Counted from the stretch's first letter, positions 27,366-37,564 are shown. The stretch: DNA of 64,000 nucleotides from Brucella gallinifaecis (GCF_006476605.1 NZ_ML636803.1:248001-312000), one strand, 5' to 3'. Numbers and translations are program-made. Notes: a model not told the origin generated them from the letters alone.

Positions 27366-28190
27366 ATGGAACCCTCGCAAAATATCGACCGTCTTCTTGA
27401 GATAATGGTTGCCTTGCGCGACCCGCAAACCGGTTGCCCTTGGGATATAGAACAAACCTCCAAGTCAATAGCACCCTATACGCTCGAAGAAGTCTATGAA
27501 GTGCTTGATGCTATTGAACGCGACGATATGGATGATTTTTGCGAAGAGCTGGGCGATCTGCTTTTACAGGTAGTTTTTCACGCACGCATGGCAGAAGAAG
27601 ACGGAAAATTCGCTTTTGGTGATGTTGTAGAAGCTATTACCCGCAAAATGATCCGCCGCCATCCGCATGTGTTTGGCGATGAGGAAGCCAGAAATGCAGG
27701 CATGGCAAAAGGATCATGGAACCGTATCAAGGCTGAAGAAAAAGCAGAACGTGCTAAACGTCGGGCAAAACTCGGCCTGGAAACAATTGAGAAGAATCGC
27801 TATCTTGATGACATTCCCAACGCTTTTCCTGCCCTGCTCCGTGCTTTGAAGCTTCAGCAGAAAGCCGCCAAGGTTGGTTTTGACTGGTCAGAAGCAGCGC
27901 CAATTCTGGGTAAGATTTCTGAAGAAACGGCAGAACTTAAAGAAGCAATGGCATCTCAGGACAAAGCGCATATCGCGGAAGAATATGGTGATCTGCTATT
28001 TGCGATGGTCAATCTTGGCCGCCATCTCGAAATTGATGCGGAAACAGCCTTGATTGCTGCTAATGACAAATTCAAGCGCCGCTTCGATTTTATTGAAGCA
28101 ACTTTAAATGCCTCGGGAAGCAGCCTTGAAGCGGCACAACTCGATGACATGGAAGCCATCTGGATCGAAGCGAAAAAAAATGGGCTTTAA
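27366..28190 (+). CDS. mazG: Nucleoside triphosphate pyrophosphohydrolase
   Basis: 274 residues with two MazG domains (about 10-125 and 150-265). Each carries the EExxE...ExxD pattern for magnesium binding: EEVYEVLDAIE and EELGDLLLQVVFHARM in the first, EETAELKEA and EYGDLLFAMVNLGRH in the second. It hydrolyses NTPs and dNTPs to NMPs, cleaning the nucleotide pool. GGAG lies 6 bp before ATG. The duplicated form matches E. coli MazG (263). Divergent from galE, convergent with the flavin reductase 13 bp away. Confidence 0.94.
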   Translation: MEPSQNIDRLLEIMVALRDPQTGCPWDIEQTSKSIAPYTLEEVYEVLDAIERDDMDDFCEELGDLLLQVVFHARMAEEDGKFAFGDVVEAITRKMIRRHPHVFGDEEARNAGMAKGSWNRIKAEEKAERAKRRAKLGLETIEKNRYLDDIPNAFPALLRALKLQQKAAKVGFDWSEAAPILGKISEETAELKEAMASQDKAHIAEEYGDLLFAMVNLGRHLEIDAETALIAANDKFKRRFDFIEATLNASGSSLEAAQLDDMEAIWIEAKKNGL

Positions 28191-28203
28191 TCAGCCCCTC
28201 TTT

Positions 28204-28815
28204 TCAGACCTTATCGTCCCACTTTGGACGGAACATTTGATAGACATCTTCCGTCGTCGCATAGTCCATATAGCCAAGCCGTGTCACAGGCTTGGCTTTT
28301 TTGATGTCAAACAGTCCGTCCGTCAGCACGCTTTCATCAATATGAACACCGACGACTTCGCCGATCACCATATAATTATCAGTCAAGCGGCCTTCTTTGC
28401 TTTGCAAGCGTTTGATCTCGACTGCAACACATTCAAGGGCTGCATAAGCCTCTTTAACAAAAGGCGCTGCAATCAACTTGCTGTGTGCGGCTGTCAAACC
28501 TGTATAGTCAAATTCACTCACGCCGCGCGGTGCATTCACCGAAGAAGCATTCATCTGTTCTTTGAGATGATCGCTGACCAGACTGGCAGTAAATTCCCCT
28601 GTCTCTTCGATAAATGAAACACTGTCTTTAAAACCGCTGGATGAAAACATAATCATCGGCGGCGTGTCACATATTGCATTGAAAAATGAATATGGTGAAA
28701 GATTCATCGCGCCATCTTTAGACCGAGTACCTATCCAGCCGATAGGACGGGGCGCGACAATCGCCTTTAATGGATTATGGGGAAGAGTATGCCCAACCGA
28801 TGGTTCATAAAACAT
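28204..28815 (-). CDS. Flavin reductase family protein (FMN-binding split barrel)
   Basis: 203 residues from ATG 28815 (MFYEPSVGHTLPHNPLKAIV); the open frame continues to 29064 but overlaps the nitroreductase. APRPIGWIGT, NLSPYSFFNAICDTPPMIMFS and TGEFTASLVS are the conserved FMN-contact segments of the DIM6/NTAB family. Proteins of this type are often annotated as flavin reductase or as hypothetical FMN-binding proteins; the partner is unknown. The nitroreductase ends 40 bp upstream on the same strand, so the two flavoproteins probably share an mRNA. Confidence 0.85.
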   Translation of the reverse strand: MFYEPSVGHTLPHNPLKAIVAPRPIGWIGTRSKDGAMNLSPYSFFNAICDTPPMIMFSSSGFKDSVSFIEETGEFTASLVSDHLKEQMNASSVNAPRGVSEFDYTGLTAAHSKLIAAPFVKEAYAALECVAVEIKRLQSKEGRLTDNYMVIGEVVGVHIDESVLTDGLFDIKKAKPVTRLGYMDYATTEDVYQMFRPKWDDKV

Positions 28816-28855
28816 ATATGTTTTCCGATAGTTACAACTTTTTATATATAAAGGG

Positions 28856-29440
28856 TCACGATTCCCATGGGCCGCTGTAATCAGAAACAATCTTATCCAT
28901 ATCAGCACGAGGGCGCTCCGGCATTTTGTTTGCAGCCGTGCCGATGTGAATAAATCCTGCCACACGTTCTTCCGGGGAAAGTCCGAGATATGCACGTGCA
29001 CTTGCATCATCCGAATACCAGTTGGTAATCCAGTTGGTTGCATATCCAAGTGCATTGGCCGCAATGCAAAGGTTCATGGCAACCGCGCCCGCTGATAAAA
29101 ACTGCTCCCACTTGGGAATACGCTCATGTGCGACCGGTGAAGAAACAACCCCTATAACCAGTGGCGCACGCGCAAATCGTGCCCTCTCCTGATCTTTGCG
29201 GCTTTCAGTAAGCACCCCTTCCCGCTCCTCGGCGCGATTGGCCAAATACTCACCAATCTTATGACGAGTATCTCCGCGATAGAGAATAAAACGCCACGGC
29301 GTCAAACGGCCATGATCAGGCACGCGTGCGGCCACTTTCAGCAATTCGTCAAGTTCAGCGCCTTGCGGAGCAGGTTCGGAGATTGCGGAAATAGGTGTGG
29401 AACTGCGCTGCGCCAAAAACTCAAAGACCGGATGCGTCAC
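28856..29440 (-). CDS. Nitroreductase family protein
   Basis: 194 residues from GTG 29440, chosen because GAGG lies 8 bp upstream and THPVFEFLAQRSS is the natural family start; an ATG at 29512 lacks a ribosome-binding site. QRSSTP, APVPDHGRLTPWRF-like segment (about 38-52) and the Gly-Tyr-Ala-Thr-Asn-Trp region bind FMN in this YdjA-like group of small nitroreductases. The natural substrate is unknown. First gene of a likely two-gene unit with the flavin reductase. Confidence 0.88.
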   Translation of the reverse strand: MTHPVFEFLAQRSSTPISAISEPAPQGAELDELLKVAARVPDHGRLTPWRFILYRGDTRHKIGEYLANRAEEREGVLTESRKDQERARFARAPLVIGVVSSPVAHERIPKWEQFLSAGAVAMNLCIAANALGYATNWITNWYSDDASARAYLGLSPEERVAGFIHIGTAANKMPERPRADMDKIVSDYSGPWES

Positions 29441-29628
29441 GGGGGAAACCTCATGGCTAAAATCTGCATATACACTCCATATAAATGGAGATATCTCCTT
29501 CTCACCCGCCATTATCGAAGTGTAAAGACAATAATTTATGACGACACTTATCGCGTAATTGTAAATTTACACTGGTATCGGTCAGTTTGTCCTTGAATTC
29601 GCCACCCGCTTCGGTTCAAAACATCAGC

Positions 29629-30777
29629 ATGTCAGATATTCAGGATCTGTTTCGGGCAAACAGTGCAAAATCATCGTGCTGCAAGACAGTTGCAGCGACA
29701 CTTTCGTTCGTCCTTATTGCATCATCTGCTTTAGCGCAGTCCCTTGGCAGCACCGGTGCTGAATCAGCCGGTTTTGACAGTGGCTTCAGATTACCGAGCT
29801 TTCAGCTGACACGACCAGAAGCAGCGATATCTCCCACCACCCAATCGCCTTCTGTAAATACTGCACAGATTCAGTCTAACAATGCGATTGGTTTGCCTGA
29901 TTTTCCTGATCCCAAACTGAATTTGCCATCAATCAGCCCCTACGCCAACCCGACAAGCCCGGAAAACAACCCGCTGATCCAGACGAGCGAACTTGATCTG
30001 AAGGCACGTCTTAATCAGGATGGGCCGGATATTTCTTCAGGAGTTGTATGGCGTGTTTTTGCACCGGAAGTGGGTGCAGACGGACAACTTGCTCTGATTG
30101 CTTCAGCCAAGGGGGGCAGCACCGTTTTCAACCTGCCAGAGGGTAGCTATCTGGTCCATGCCGCATATGGTCGTGCGGGTGCAACCAAGCGGATTACACT
30201 AAGCAATCATACCCGTCACGAAGTGATGATACTTGATGCTGGCGGCATGAAACTAAGTGCTGTTCTGCCTGACGAAGGAAAAATCAAAAGTGATCTTGTG
30301 CGTTTTTCCATCTATGCCGATGAAGATAACAACGACCGTTCACTTATTGTCCCGGATGTGAAACCAGATACGATCATCCGGTTAAACAGCGGTACCTATC
30401 ATGTCGTTTCCAATTACGGCACCGCAAATGCTATTATCCGTGCTGATATTCGCGTGGAAGCCGGAAAGCTGACCGAAGCAACTGTTCAGCATCGCGCGGC
30501 TGAAGTCACGCTCAAGCTTGTAGCTAAAAAAGGCGGTGAGGCCCTGGCTGACACATCCTGGTCAGTTCTCAATGCTTCGGGCGATGTTGTTCGTGAAAGC
30601 GCAGGCGCCTATTCATCCATGGTTCTGATAGAAGGTGATTATGTCGCTGTAGCTAAAAACAAGGACCGTATTTATCAGCGCGATTTCAAGGTGGCATCCG
30701 GCGCCAATGAAGAAGTTGAGGTTATTGCGAACCGCGAATCCGAAGCGCTGACGGATGAGGATGCGGCACAGGACTGA
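29629..30777 (+). CDS. Exported protein with repeated beta-sandwich-like segments, function unknown
   Basis: 382 residues from ATG 29629 (MSDIQDLF); a TTG at 29587 is possible. A hydrophobic segment at about 22-37 ends in SALAQS, a signal peptidase site after an extended N-region. Residues 45-120 are Pro/Ser/Asn rich and probably disordered. Three similar blocks follow (about 125-205, 215-300, 305-370), each with a W or F strand, a GxYxVxAxYG or GTYHVVSNYG turn and a basic strand, suggesting tandem Ig-like/carboxypeptidase-regulatory-like folds. I recognise no named family. It is convergent with thrS, sharing a terminator. Confidence 0.7.
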   Translation: MSDIQDLFRANSAKSSCCKTVAATLSFVLIASSALAQSLGSTGAESAGFDSGFRLPSFQLTRPEAAISPTTQSPSVNTAQIQSNNAIGLPDFPDPKLNLPSISPYANPTSPENNPLIQTSELDLKARLNQDGPDISSGVVWRVFAPEVGADGQLALIASAKGGSTVFNLPEGSYLVHAAYGRAGATKRITLSNHTRHEVMILDAGGMKLSAVLPDEGKIKSDLVRFSIYADEDNNDRSLIVPDVKPDTIIRLNSGTYHVVSNYGTANAIIRADIRVEAGKLTEATVQHRAAEVTLKLVAKKGGEALADTSWSVLNASGDVVRESAGAYSSMVLIEGDYVAVAKNKDRIYQRDFKVASGANEEVEVIANRESEALTDEDAAQD

Positions 30778-30796
30778 TAACCTTGTTTTCATGTAG

Positions 30797-30823
30797 AAAA
30801 GGCCCGCTTGAAGCGGGCCTTTT
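30797..30823. terminator. Bidirectional terminator between exported protein gene and thrS
   Basis: AAAAGGCCCGCTT and AAGCGGGCCTTTT form a 13-bp stem with a minimal loop; A-run before and T-run after let it act on both strands. It lies 20 bp after the plus-strand stop and a few bases after the thrS stop. Confidence 0.93.
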
Positions 30824-30827
30824 GCCA

Positions 30828-32798
30828 TTATGCATTACGTAAACGCAGCAAATCTGGTGGCGTTGCCTCTTCAGTCAAGCGGGCAATCGCCTCATCCAGC
30901 GTCATCGATTCCTGATCACGCGAACCAAGACGGCGCATATTGACCGTCTTTTCTTCCGCTTCACGCATACCGCAAACAAGAATGACCGGAACCTTCTGAA
31001 CTGAATGTTCGCGGACCTTGTAATTGATCTTCTCGTTACGAACGTCAGTGATGACCTGCAAACCGGCAGCCTTTAATTTTGCAGCAACCTCGGCAGCATA
31101 TCCATCCGCTTCCGAGGTAATTGTCGCAACAACAACCTGAACAGGCGCAAACCAGAGCGGCATATGACCGGCAAAGTTTTCGATCAATATGCCAAGGAAA
31201 CGCTCCATAGAGCCGCAGATCGCACGATGGATCATGACTGGCTGCGTTTTTTCCGAATTGCTGTCGATATAAAATGCGCCGAAACGTTCCGGCAGGTTGA
31301 AGTCAACCTGTGTCGTTCCGCACTGCCATTCACGACCGATCGCGTCTTTGAGCGTATATTCAAACTTCGGACCGTAGAACGCACCCTCGCCCGGCAGAAT
31401 GCCGGTCTTGATGTCTTCCGACTGTTCCTTGATTTGCTCAAGAACCGTCATCATCACGCTTTCAGCGCGATCCCACAATTCGTCCGAACCAACACGCTTT
31501 TCAGGGCGGGTAGAAAGCTTGATCGTGATCTCTTTAAAGCCGAAATCCTTATAGACCGACAAAATGAGATCATTGATACGAAGACATTCAGAAGCCATCT
31601 GCTCTTCGGTACAGAACACATGCGCATCATCCTGTGTAAAGCCGCGAACACGCATCAGACCATGCAGAGCACCCGATGGTTCATAGCGATGCACATTACC
31701 AAATTCTGCAAGCTTTATAGGCAGATCACGATAAGACTTAAGACCATGCTTAAATATCTGGACATGCCCCGGGCAGTTCATTGGTTTCAATGCAAACACG
31801 CGATCATCATCAGTATCATCACCGGCAACAGTCACCTTGAACATGTTGTCACGATACCAGCCCCAGTGACCGGAAGTCTCCCAGAGTGACTTGTCCAGCA
31901 CCTGTGGTGCATTGACTTCCTGATAGCCATGACTGTCGAGACGACGGCGCATATAAGCGACCAGTGTCTGGAACATACGCCAGCCTTTGGCGTGCCAGAA
32001 CACAACGCCCGGACCTTCTTCCTGAAAATGGAACAGGTCCATTTCACGGCCCAAACGGCGGTGGTCACGTTTTTCGGCTTCTTCAAGCATATGAAGATAG
32101 GCGTTGAGATCATTGTCATTGGCAAATGCCGTGCCATAAATGCGGGTCAGCATCGGGTTATTTGCATCACCACGCCAATAAGCACCTGCAACCTTCATCA
32201 GCTTGAACGAGTTGCCGATCTGACCTGTAGACGCCATATGCGGACCACGGCAAAGATCGAACCATTCGCCCTGATTGTAGATTTTCAGATCCTGACCTTC
32301 AGGGATAGCATCAACTAGTTCAACCTTGTAGCTTTCGCCTTTATCGGCAAAAACCTGTTTGGCCTTCTCGCGTGACCATACCTGTTTGGTGAAAGGCTTG
32401 TTGCGCTGAATGATTTCGCGCATTTTCTTTTCGATCACCGGAAGATCATCGGGTGTAAAAGGTTCATTACGCGCAAAGTCGTAATAAAAGCCATTTTCAA
32501 TGACGGGACCAATTGTCACCTGCGTACCGGGGAAAAGCTCCTGAACGGCTTCGGCCAGAACATGCGCTGTATCGTGACGGATAAGCTCGAGCGCACGCGG
32601 ATCTTCGCGGGTCAGAATTTCGATAGCACCGGAAGCGCCAAGCGGATCAGAAAGATCACGCACGGTGCCGTCTACGGCGTAAGCGACAGCCTTTTTAGCA
32701 AGTGATTTGGAAATTGATTCAGCTAACTCGGCACCGGTTGTTGCGGCATCATATTCGCGTACAGAGCCATCCGGAAACTGCATGGAAACATTCGACAT
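30828..32798 (-). CDS. thrS: Threonyl-tRNA synthetase
   Basis: 656 residues from ATG 32798 ([12 protein letters not shown]); AAGGA lies 7 bp upstream, and the frame extends to 32876 without a better start. Domain order: TGS (1-60), editing domain with [11 protein letters not shown] and the YYDFA region (65-225), class II catalytic core with MNCPGH (zinc-ligand Cys) and the [17 protein letters not shown]-type motifs, then an anticodon-binding domain (about 545-650). Length and order are normal. Single gene with a shared terminator downstream. Confidence 0.97.
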   Translation of the reverse strand: MSNVSMQFPDGSVREYDAATTGAELAESISKSLAKKAVAYAVDGTVRDLSDPLGASGAIEILTREDPRALELIRHDTAHVLAEAVQELFPGTQVTIGPVIENGFYYDFARNEPFTPDDLPVIEKKMREIIQRNKPFTKQVWSREKAKQVFADKGESYKVELVDAIPEGQDLKIYNQGEWFDLCRGPHMASTGQIGNSFKLMKVAGAYWRGDANNPMLTRIYGTAFANDNDLNAYLHMLEEAEKRDHRRLGREMDLFHFQEEGPGVVFWHAKGWRMFQTLVAYMRRRLDSHGYQEVNAPQVLDKSLWETSGHWGWYRDNMFKVTVAGDDTDDDRVFALKPMNCPGHVQIFKHGLKSYRDLPIKLAEFGNVHRYEPSGALHGLMRVRGFTQDDAHVFCTEEQMASECLRINDLILSVYKDFGFKEITIKLSTRPEKRVGSDELWDRAESVMMTVLEQIKEQSEDIKTGILPGEGAFYGPKFEYTLKDAIGREWQCGTTQVDFNLPERFGAFYIDSNSEKTQPVMIHRAICGSMERFLGILIENFAGHMPLWFAPVQVVVATITSEADGYAAEVAAKLKAAGLQVITDVRNEKINYKVREHSVQKVPVILVCGMREAEEKTVNMRRLGSRDQESMTLDEAIARLTEEATPPDLLRLRNA

Positions 32799-32943
32799 CA
32801 TATTGTCCTTATCCAGTCCCGCCAACGATTGCGGGTGGTTAGTCATAAAACGATCCTGCTCAATGTGCAGAACCACCTATATGTTGCTTGCGCAACAGAA
32901 TTTGAAGACCGGCTATTAGCCTTTTTGGGTGTCAAGGTAAAGT

Positions 32944-32977
32944 AAAAGCACCGTGGCAAACTGCATCACGGTGCTTT
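32944..32977 (-). terminator. Rho-independent terminator of the D,D-carboxypeptidase gene
   Basis: AAAGCACCGTG and CACGGTGCTTT pair over 11 bp; on the minus strand the stem is followed by TTTTACTTTA. It lies 26 bp after the carboxypeptidase stop. Confidence 0.88.
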
Positions 32978-33002
32978 CGGAGTTTTTGAAAACCCGATCA
33001 CA

Positions 33003-34226
33003 TCAATTGCGAATAGCAAGACAGGGAACGCCCTGCAATTTAAGCTGCGAACAGGTCTTTTGTGCAGCATCCGCATTTTTAAAACCAGTGAAGCGAACAC
33101 GATACATCTTGCGACCACGCGGCGCTGTCGAAATCTCAGCCTTCGTGCCCGGAACCAGCCGGCTTACAACAGGCAAATATCTGGCCTGCAATTCATCAGC
33201 GCCCTTTCGTGATGGCGTCACACCAAGCTGAACACGCCATGGTGACATTGCTGCATTTACCAAAAAGCCGCCATCGCCCTGCTCAATTTTGTCATCGTCA
33301 ATCACATCAGAACCGGATTCGACCTTGGATTCGCTTATTTTGATCTGCGTCACAATCGGTAAAGAATTTTCTACCGGCGCTGCAAAGGCAGCAACCTGAC
33401 GCCCTGCAAAACCGGCACCTTCAGTACCAAAACGCGTGAGAAGTTTCGACATGCGATCATCACGCTCACGCGATGACCCTGCCCCAAGAACAACGCCGAC
33501 AAGATGCTTGTTATTGATGATAGCCGATGAAACCAGATTATATCCTGAAACATCAGTATATCCGGTCTTGATGCCATCAACGCCCTGATAGCGATACATC
33601 AGATTGTTATGACCGTTAAATGGACGGCCTTTATATTCAAAGGAACGCTGCGAAAATAATGCATATTCCTGCGGAAAATCACGACGCAGCGACATTCCAA
33701 GAACCGCCATATCCCGCGCAGTGGTTAGCTGCGGCAAATGCCCTGTCAAACCCGACGGATTGACAAAATAGGTGCTCTTCATACCAAGGTTTCGGGCTTT
33801 CTGCGTCATCAGACGGCCAAAACCTGCTTCCGAACCGCCAAGATATTCACCAACAACCGTCGCAGCATCATTGGCTGAAACGACGATCATACCATTAACC
33901 GCATCACGAACAGAAATCGTCGAATCCGGCTTCAGATAAAGCTTCATGCGGACTTTTGCAGCAGCATTTTTCGTGACCGGCATTTCGTCATCCCAATGGA
34001 TGCGGCCTGTCTTCAATGCTTCAAAGGTAAGATACAGCGTCATCATTTTGGCCAGCGATGCTGGCGCATGCTGCTCCGTCGCCCGTTCCTGCCCCATAAC
34101 GACGCCCGTATCCGCATCAAAAACCACCCATGAAACATTGGCCATGGCGTTGGTTGCACACAAAACACTGGCACCAAGCGCAACACCGGAAATCAATCGG
34201 CAGATGCGGTATAACGATTTATGCAT
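33003..34226 (-). CDS. D-alanyl-D-alanine carboxypeptidase with C-terminal SPOR domain
   Basis: 407 residues from ATG 34226. A signal peptide covers about 1-29. The penicillin-binding motifs are complete: Ser57-Leu-Ala-Lys60, Ser117-Ala-Asn119 and Lys220-Thr-Gly222. After an Asp/Glu-rich linker, residues about 330-407 form a SPOR domain (WRVQLGVTP and MYRVRFTGF strands) that binds denuded septal glycan. It trims the terminal D-Ala of peptidoglycan stem peptides in the periplasm; the SPOR part suggests recruitment to the division site. It belongs to the DacA/DacF class S11. Single gene. Confidence 0.93.
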   Translation of the reverse strand: MHKSLYRICRLISGVALGASVLCATNAMANVSWVVFDADTGVVMGQERATEQHAPASLAKMMTLYLTFEALKTGRIHWDDEMPVTKNAAAKVRMKLYLKPDSTISVRDAVNGMIVVSANDAATVVGEYLGGSEAGFGRLMTQKARNLGMKSTYFVNPSGLTGHLPQLTTARDMAVLGMSLRRDFPQEYALFSQRSFEYKGRPFNGHNNLMYRYQGVDGIKTGYTDVSGYNLVSSAIINNKHLVGVVLGAGSSRERDDRMSKLLTRFGTEGAGFAGRQVAAFAAPVENSLPIVTQIKISESKVESGSDVIDDDKIEQGDGGFLVNAAMSPWRVQLGVTPSRKGADELQARYLPVVSRLVPGTKAEISTAPRGRKMYRVRFTGFKNADAAQKTCSQLKLQGVPCLAIRN

Positions 34227-34375
34227 ATTGGCTCGCAAGACTAGAAAACACGGTGCAAATGCAGTTAAATTGCGGCACGAAGAAGACGCTGGGACAAACC
34301 GATTTGCGTTTCCCGATAAAACAGATTTATGATTAACAAATTCTAATCAGCATGAAGCTAATCAACAGTTATTTA

Positions 34376-34747
34376 TTAGTTTTTCGGCATTGAAACATGC
34401 CAGTAACGCCACGGTAAGTACCAGCGATAGTAAGGCGGCAACTCCTTAGGGACCGGATCAAAACCATGGGTGCCCATCGGCCCGCAGCGCATAAGCCGAA
34501 ACAATCCCATCCAGCTACCGTTCCACAAGCCATAACGAGCCACTGATTCAAATGTATATTCTGAACAAGTTGGCAAATGACGGCAGGAATTGCCGATAAA
34601 TGAAGAGAGCGTGAGCTGATAAAGCCTGATCAGACTGGTTCCAAGCACCCGGCCCGGCGTCTTGCGCCACGGATCAGTAAAGTTACGGCTATAGCGCTTT
34701 TTTAATGTTGCAGCCTTTTGTGAATGATCTTTCCCGCAACCGCACAT
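34376..34747 (-). CDS. yidD: Membrane protein insertion efficiency factor YidD
   Basis: 123 residues, longer than the 70-90 of most YidD. The core IRLYQLTLSSFIGNSCRHLPTCSEY with three conserved Cys, followed by RLMRCGPMGTHGFDPVP, is the family signature; the amphipathic N-terminal helix associates with the inner membrane near YidC. The first 30 residues are basic and Cys-containing (MCGCGK) and not part of the core. It starts 8 bp after the Fe-S scaffold gene and is cotranscribed with it. It is not beside rnpA or yidC here, as is common in this order. Confidence 0.93.
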   Translation of the reverse strand: MCGCGKDHSQKAATLKKRYSRNFTDPWRKTPGRVLGTSLIRLYQLTLSSFIGNSCRHLPTCSEYTFESVARYGLWNGSWMGLFRLMRCGPMGTHGFDPVPKELPPYYRWYLPWRYWHVSMPKN

Positions 34748-34755
34748 GACAGAGC

Positions 34756-35196
34756 CTAAGCCGCCTGAACTTTTTCTTCTATCTGACGGATGCAGTCGGC
34801 AACCGCATCAAATGTAAGAAGTGTAGAAGCATGACGCGCCTTATATTCACGTACCGGCTCAAAATATTTGAGATCCTCAAAACGACCTGCGGGTGCCGGG
34901 CCATTTTCTTTAAGCATGCGAATCATCGTTTCACGTACAGCACGCAAATCTTCCGATGAACACCCCACCACATTGCGTGCCATAACGGAAGAAGAAGCCT
35001 GCCCCAAGGCACAGGCCTTCACCTCATGGGCAAAATCAGTCACAACGCCATCACGCATCCGAAGATAGACAGTAACCGTAGAACCGCACAATTTTGAGTG
35101 AACTGTTGCAACCGCATCAGGGTCGCTCATTTGCCCCAGTTTTTCAATATTCCCTGCAAATTCAAGGATACGTTTATTATAAACTTCGTCGATCAT
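34756..35196 (-). CDS. IscU/SufU-like iron-sulfur scaffold protein, with missing third cysteine
   Basis: 146 residues from ATG 35196 (MIDEVYNKRILE), GGAAGG 9 bp upstream. The NifU N-terminal fold is clear: Cys37 in LCGSTV, Cys62 in ACALGQASSS. Where U-type scaffolds have CGD, this has CGS, and the third ligand Cys, expected in the RHxC segment near residue 124, is Ser (RHASTLL). Cys79 and Cys135 lie elsewhere. Cluster assembly by the classical three-Cys site is therefore doubtful. It precedes yidD in the same operon and is divergent from folE. Confidence 0.8.
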   Translation of the reverse strand: MIDEVYNKRILEFAGNIEKLGQMSDPDAVATVHSKLCGSTVTVYLRMRDGVVTDFAHEVKACALGQASSSVMARNVVGCSSEDLRAVRETMIRMLKENGPAPAGRFEDLKYFEPVREYKARHASTLLTFDAVADCIRQIEEKVQAA

Positions 35197-35466
35197 TGAG
35201 GCGAACCTTCCGCTTTGCCGGATAAATACGTAAATTTGTCGCCCGGTCACGGTTTGAAGTTGCATTTTGATGTCTATATAATAGGCAAGTAGCGACTGCG
35301 CCATAGCCAGATTATCATATGGCTATGAAGTCGCATAATCAGCTATCCGGCGACCTGTTGTTGCCGGATCAATACACCGCACGCTCATAAGACATATTGT
35401 TGAGCGCATCGTTGTATTGTCCGTTTAACTCGTCTCCTCTGAGAAGGAGACTACTGGAGAATAACG

Positions 35467-36087
35467 ATGGACGCTCGTATCCTCAAAGTCGATGACGAAA
35501 TCAACGCGACTGCAAATTTGAAAAAGCCAACCCAAGCCGAAGCCGAAGCCGCTGTTCGCACCCTTCTATTATGGGCTGGCGAGAACCCTGAACGTGAAGG
35601 TCTTCTGGACACCCCGACGCGCGTTGCCAAATCCTATGGTGAGCTTTTTGGAGGCTATGCCGAAAGCCCTGAGGACGTGCTTGGCACCACTTTTGAAGAT
35701 GTGTCCGGCTATGATGATATGGTGCTGGTAAAGGATATTTCCTTTTTCTCGCATTGTGAACACCACATGGTGCCGATTATCGGCAAGACCCATGTCGCCT
35801 ATCTGCCGGACGGTAAGGTGCTGGGCCTGTCGAAGATTGCCCGCGTTGTTGATATTTTTGCGCGACGCCTGCAAACGCAGGAAAGTATTACCGCCCAGAT
35901 CGCTGACAGCATTCAGCGCATTCTGAAGCCACGCGGCGTTGCTGTAATGATTGATGCTGAACATATGTGTATGGCCATGCGCGGGATTCGCAAGCAAGGT
36001 TCAAGCACAATCACCACAACTTTTACCGGTGAATTCAAAAGCGAAGTGAATGAACAGGTTCGCTTCATGAATCTTATCCGTAAATAA
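35467..36087 (+). CDS. folE: GTP cyclohydrolase I
   Basis: 206 residues. It converts GTP to dihydroneopterin triphosphate, the first step of folate (and queuosine precursor) synthesis. The zinc site CEHHMVP is near 97-103, with the second Cys in MCMAMRG near 167. DTPxRVAK and the C-terminal RxxxEFL-equivalent fit the tunnel-fold type IA enzyme. GGAGAATAACG precedes ATG. hisI starts 21 bp later on the same strand, so they are likely cotranscribed. Confidence 0.96.
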   Translation: MDARILKVDDEINATANLKKPTQAEAEAAVRTLLLWAGENPEREGLLDTPTRVAKSYGELFGGYAESPEDVLGTTFEDVSGYDDMVLVKDISFFSHCEHHMVPIIGKTHVAYLPDGKVLGLSKIARVVDIFARRLQTQESITAQIADSIQRILKPRGVAVMIDAEHMCMAMRGIRKQGSSTITTTFTGEFKSEVNEQVRFMNLIRK

Positions 36088-36108
36088 AACCTATTATCAG
36101 GCGCAACA

Positions 36109-36534
36109 ATGATCAGTTTTCCAGCCCAGCCTTCTGACAAGAAGGCGATTGAAGAAGGCGCGGTTTTCATGCCGCGCTTCGACGCTTCCGGTCTTATTAC
36201 AGCTGTCGTCACAGATGTACGCGATGGTGAGTTGCTGATGGTCGCTCATATGAACGAAGAAGCATTGCGACTGACGCTGGAAACAGGAATTGCACATTAC
36301 TGGTCGCGTTCACGCAGCAAGCTTTGGAAAAAGGGCGAAACTTCTGGCAATCTGCAAAGCGTTATCGAGCTGCGCACGGATTGCGATCAGGATGCACTTT
36401 GGCTCAAAGTTCACGTGGCTCACGATGGTCCAACCTGCCATACGGGCCGCCGCTCGTGTTTTTATCGACAGGTCATCTCCAAAGATGGCAATGCCAGCCT
36501 TTCGGTAGAAGGTGACTGCGACCATAAGCATTGA
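36109..36534 (+). CDS. hisI: Phosphoribosyl-AMP cyclohydrolase
   Basis: 141 residues, a stand-alone HisI without the HisE domain. It opens the purine ring of PR-AMP in histidine synthesis. Metal ligands are in [13 protein letters not shown] (near 86-98) and [10 protein letters not shown] (about 105-114), with [17 protein letters not shown] as the substrate loop near 64-80. Located directly after folE, an arrangement also found in related genera. The rest of the his operon is not in the window. Confidence 0.95.
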   Translation: MISFPAQPSDKKAIEEGAVFMPRFDASGLITAVVTDVRDGELLMVAHMNEEALRLTLETGIAHYWSRSRSKLWKKGETSGNLQSVIELRTDCDQDALWLKVHVAHDGPTCHTGRRSCFYRQVISKDGNASLSVEGDCDHKH

Positions 36535-36622
36535 CTTTTATCGTACACCTTCAAATTGCAGCCTTTATTGTTTCGATAAGATATTTTGATAATATCCTCA
36601 AAACAAAAGGTGCTTGGTCAAT

Positions 36623-37564
36623 ATGCTCGCATGGGGTCAAAGGCGCAAGGCTGCCAATATGCAACCCTTGACGCCAGTAGAAGAAAATATCGAACTGCCG
36701 CAAACAAGGCATGAACCACGCCGTATTGCCCTTGCTCTGGGCGGCGGCGCCGCACGTGGCTGGGCGCATATTGGTGTGCTTCGAGCGCTCGACGAGGCCG
36801 GTATCGAAATCGAAATGATTGCCGGAACGTCGATTGGTGCCCTGGTTGGAGGCTGTTATCTGGCTGGAAAACTCGACCAGCTGGAAGAGTTTGCACGCAG
36901 TTTAACGCGTCGGCGCATGTTTAACCTTCTTGACATCACATTTCGCGGCAGCGGACTATTTGGAGGCATGAAGCTCGATAGCCGTATGCGTGAACATCTC
37001 GACGGCTTGCGCCTTGAAGATCTGGATCGTCCATTCGTGGCCGTCTGTACTGAATTGCGCACGGGTCATGAAATCTGGCTTTCATCCGGCCCACTCGTTG
37101 AAGCCATGCGTGCTTCTTATGCACTTCCCGGCGTTTTTGAACCTGTTCGCTGGCAGGAACGTGTGCTGGTCGATGGTGCGCTGGTCAATCCGGTTCCGGT
37201 ATCAGTATGCCGTGCCTATGAACAGCGTCTCGTTCTGGCAGTCAATCTGCATTATGATCAGTTCGGGCGTGCCGCCGTCATCAAACATGCTCAATCCCGT
37301 GAAGGCGCAGCTGAAACTTTACATGGTGAAAAAGAAAGCCGTCTGGGTATTACCGGCGTCATGATGGAAGCCTTCAATATTATTCAGGATCGCATTTCAC
37401 GCGCCCGTATGGCAGGTGATCCACCGGATTTATCCTTGATGCCAACAGTCGGTCAAATCGGTCTGGCAGACTTCCACCGCGCATCAGAAGCGATTGATAT
37501 TGGTTACGCTGAAACAGTTAAACGGCTTGAAGACATCAAGCGGCTTCAAGGGATCAGTGACTGA
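36623..37564 (+). CDS. Patatin-like phospholipase (RssA/NTE type)
   Basis: 313 residues from ATG 36623; a second ATG at 36659 preceded by AAGG is possible. The catalytic dyad is Ser70 in GTSIG (68-72) and Asp184 in DGA (184-186); GGGAARGWAHIGVL near 40-53 is the oxyanion-hole loop. Proteins of this group hydrolyse acyl esters of lipids; some act in membrane turnover or are effectors, but no secretion signal is visible here. It lies 80 bp after hisI on the same strand. Confidence 0.88.
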   Translation: MLAWGQRRKAANMQPLTPVEENIELPQTRHEPRRIALALGGGAARGWAHIGVLRALDEAGIEIEMIAGTSIGALVGGCYLAGKLDQLEEFARSLTRRRMFNLLDITFRGSGLFGGMKLDSRMREHLDGLRLEDLDRPFVAVCTELRTGHEIWLSSGPLVEAMRASYALPGVFEPVRWQERVLVDGALVNPVPVSVCRAYEQRLVLAVNLHYDQFGRAAVIKHAQSREGAAETLHGEKESRLGITGVMMEAFNIIQDRISRARMAGDPPDLSLMPTVGQIGLADFHRASEAIDIGYAETVKRLEDIKRLQGISD

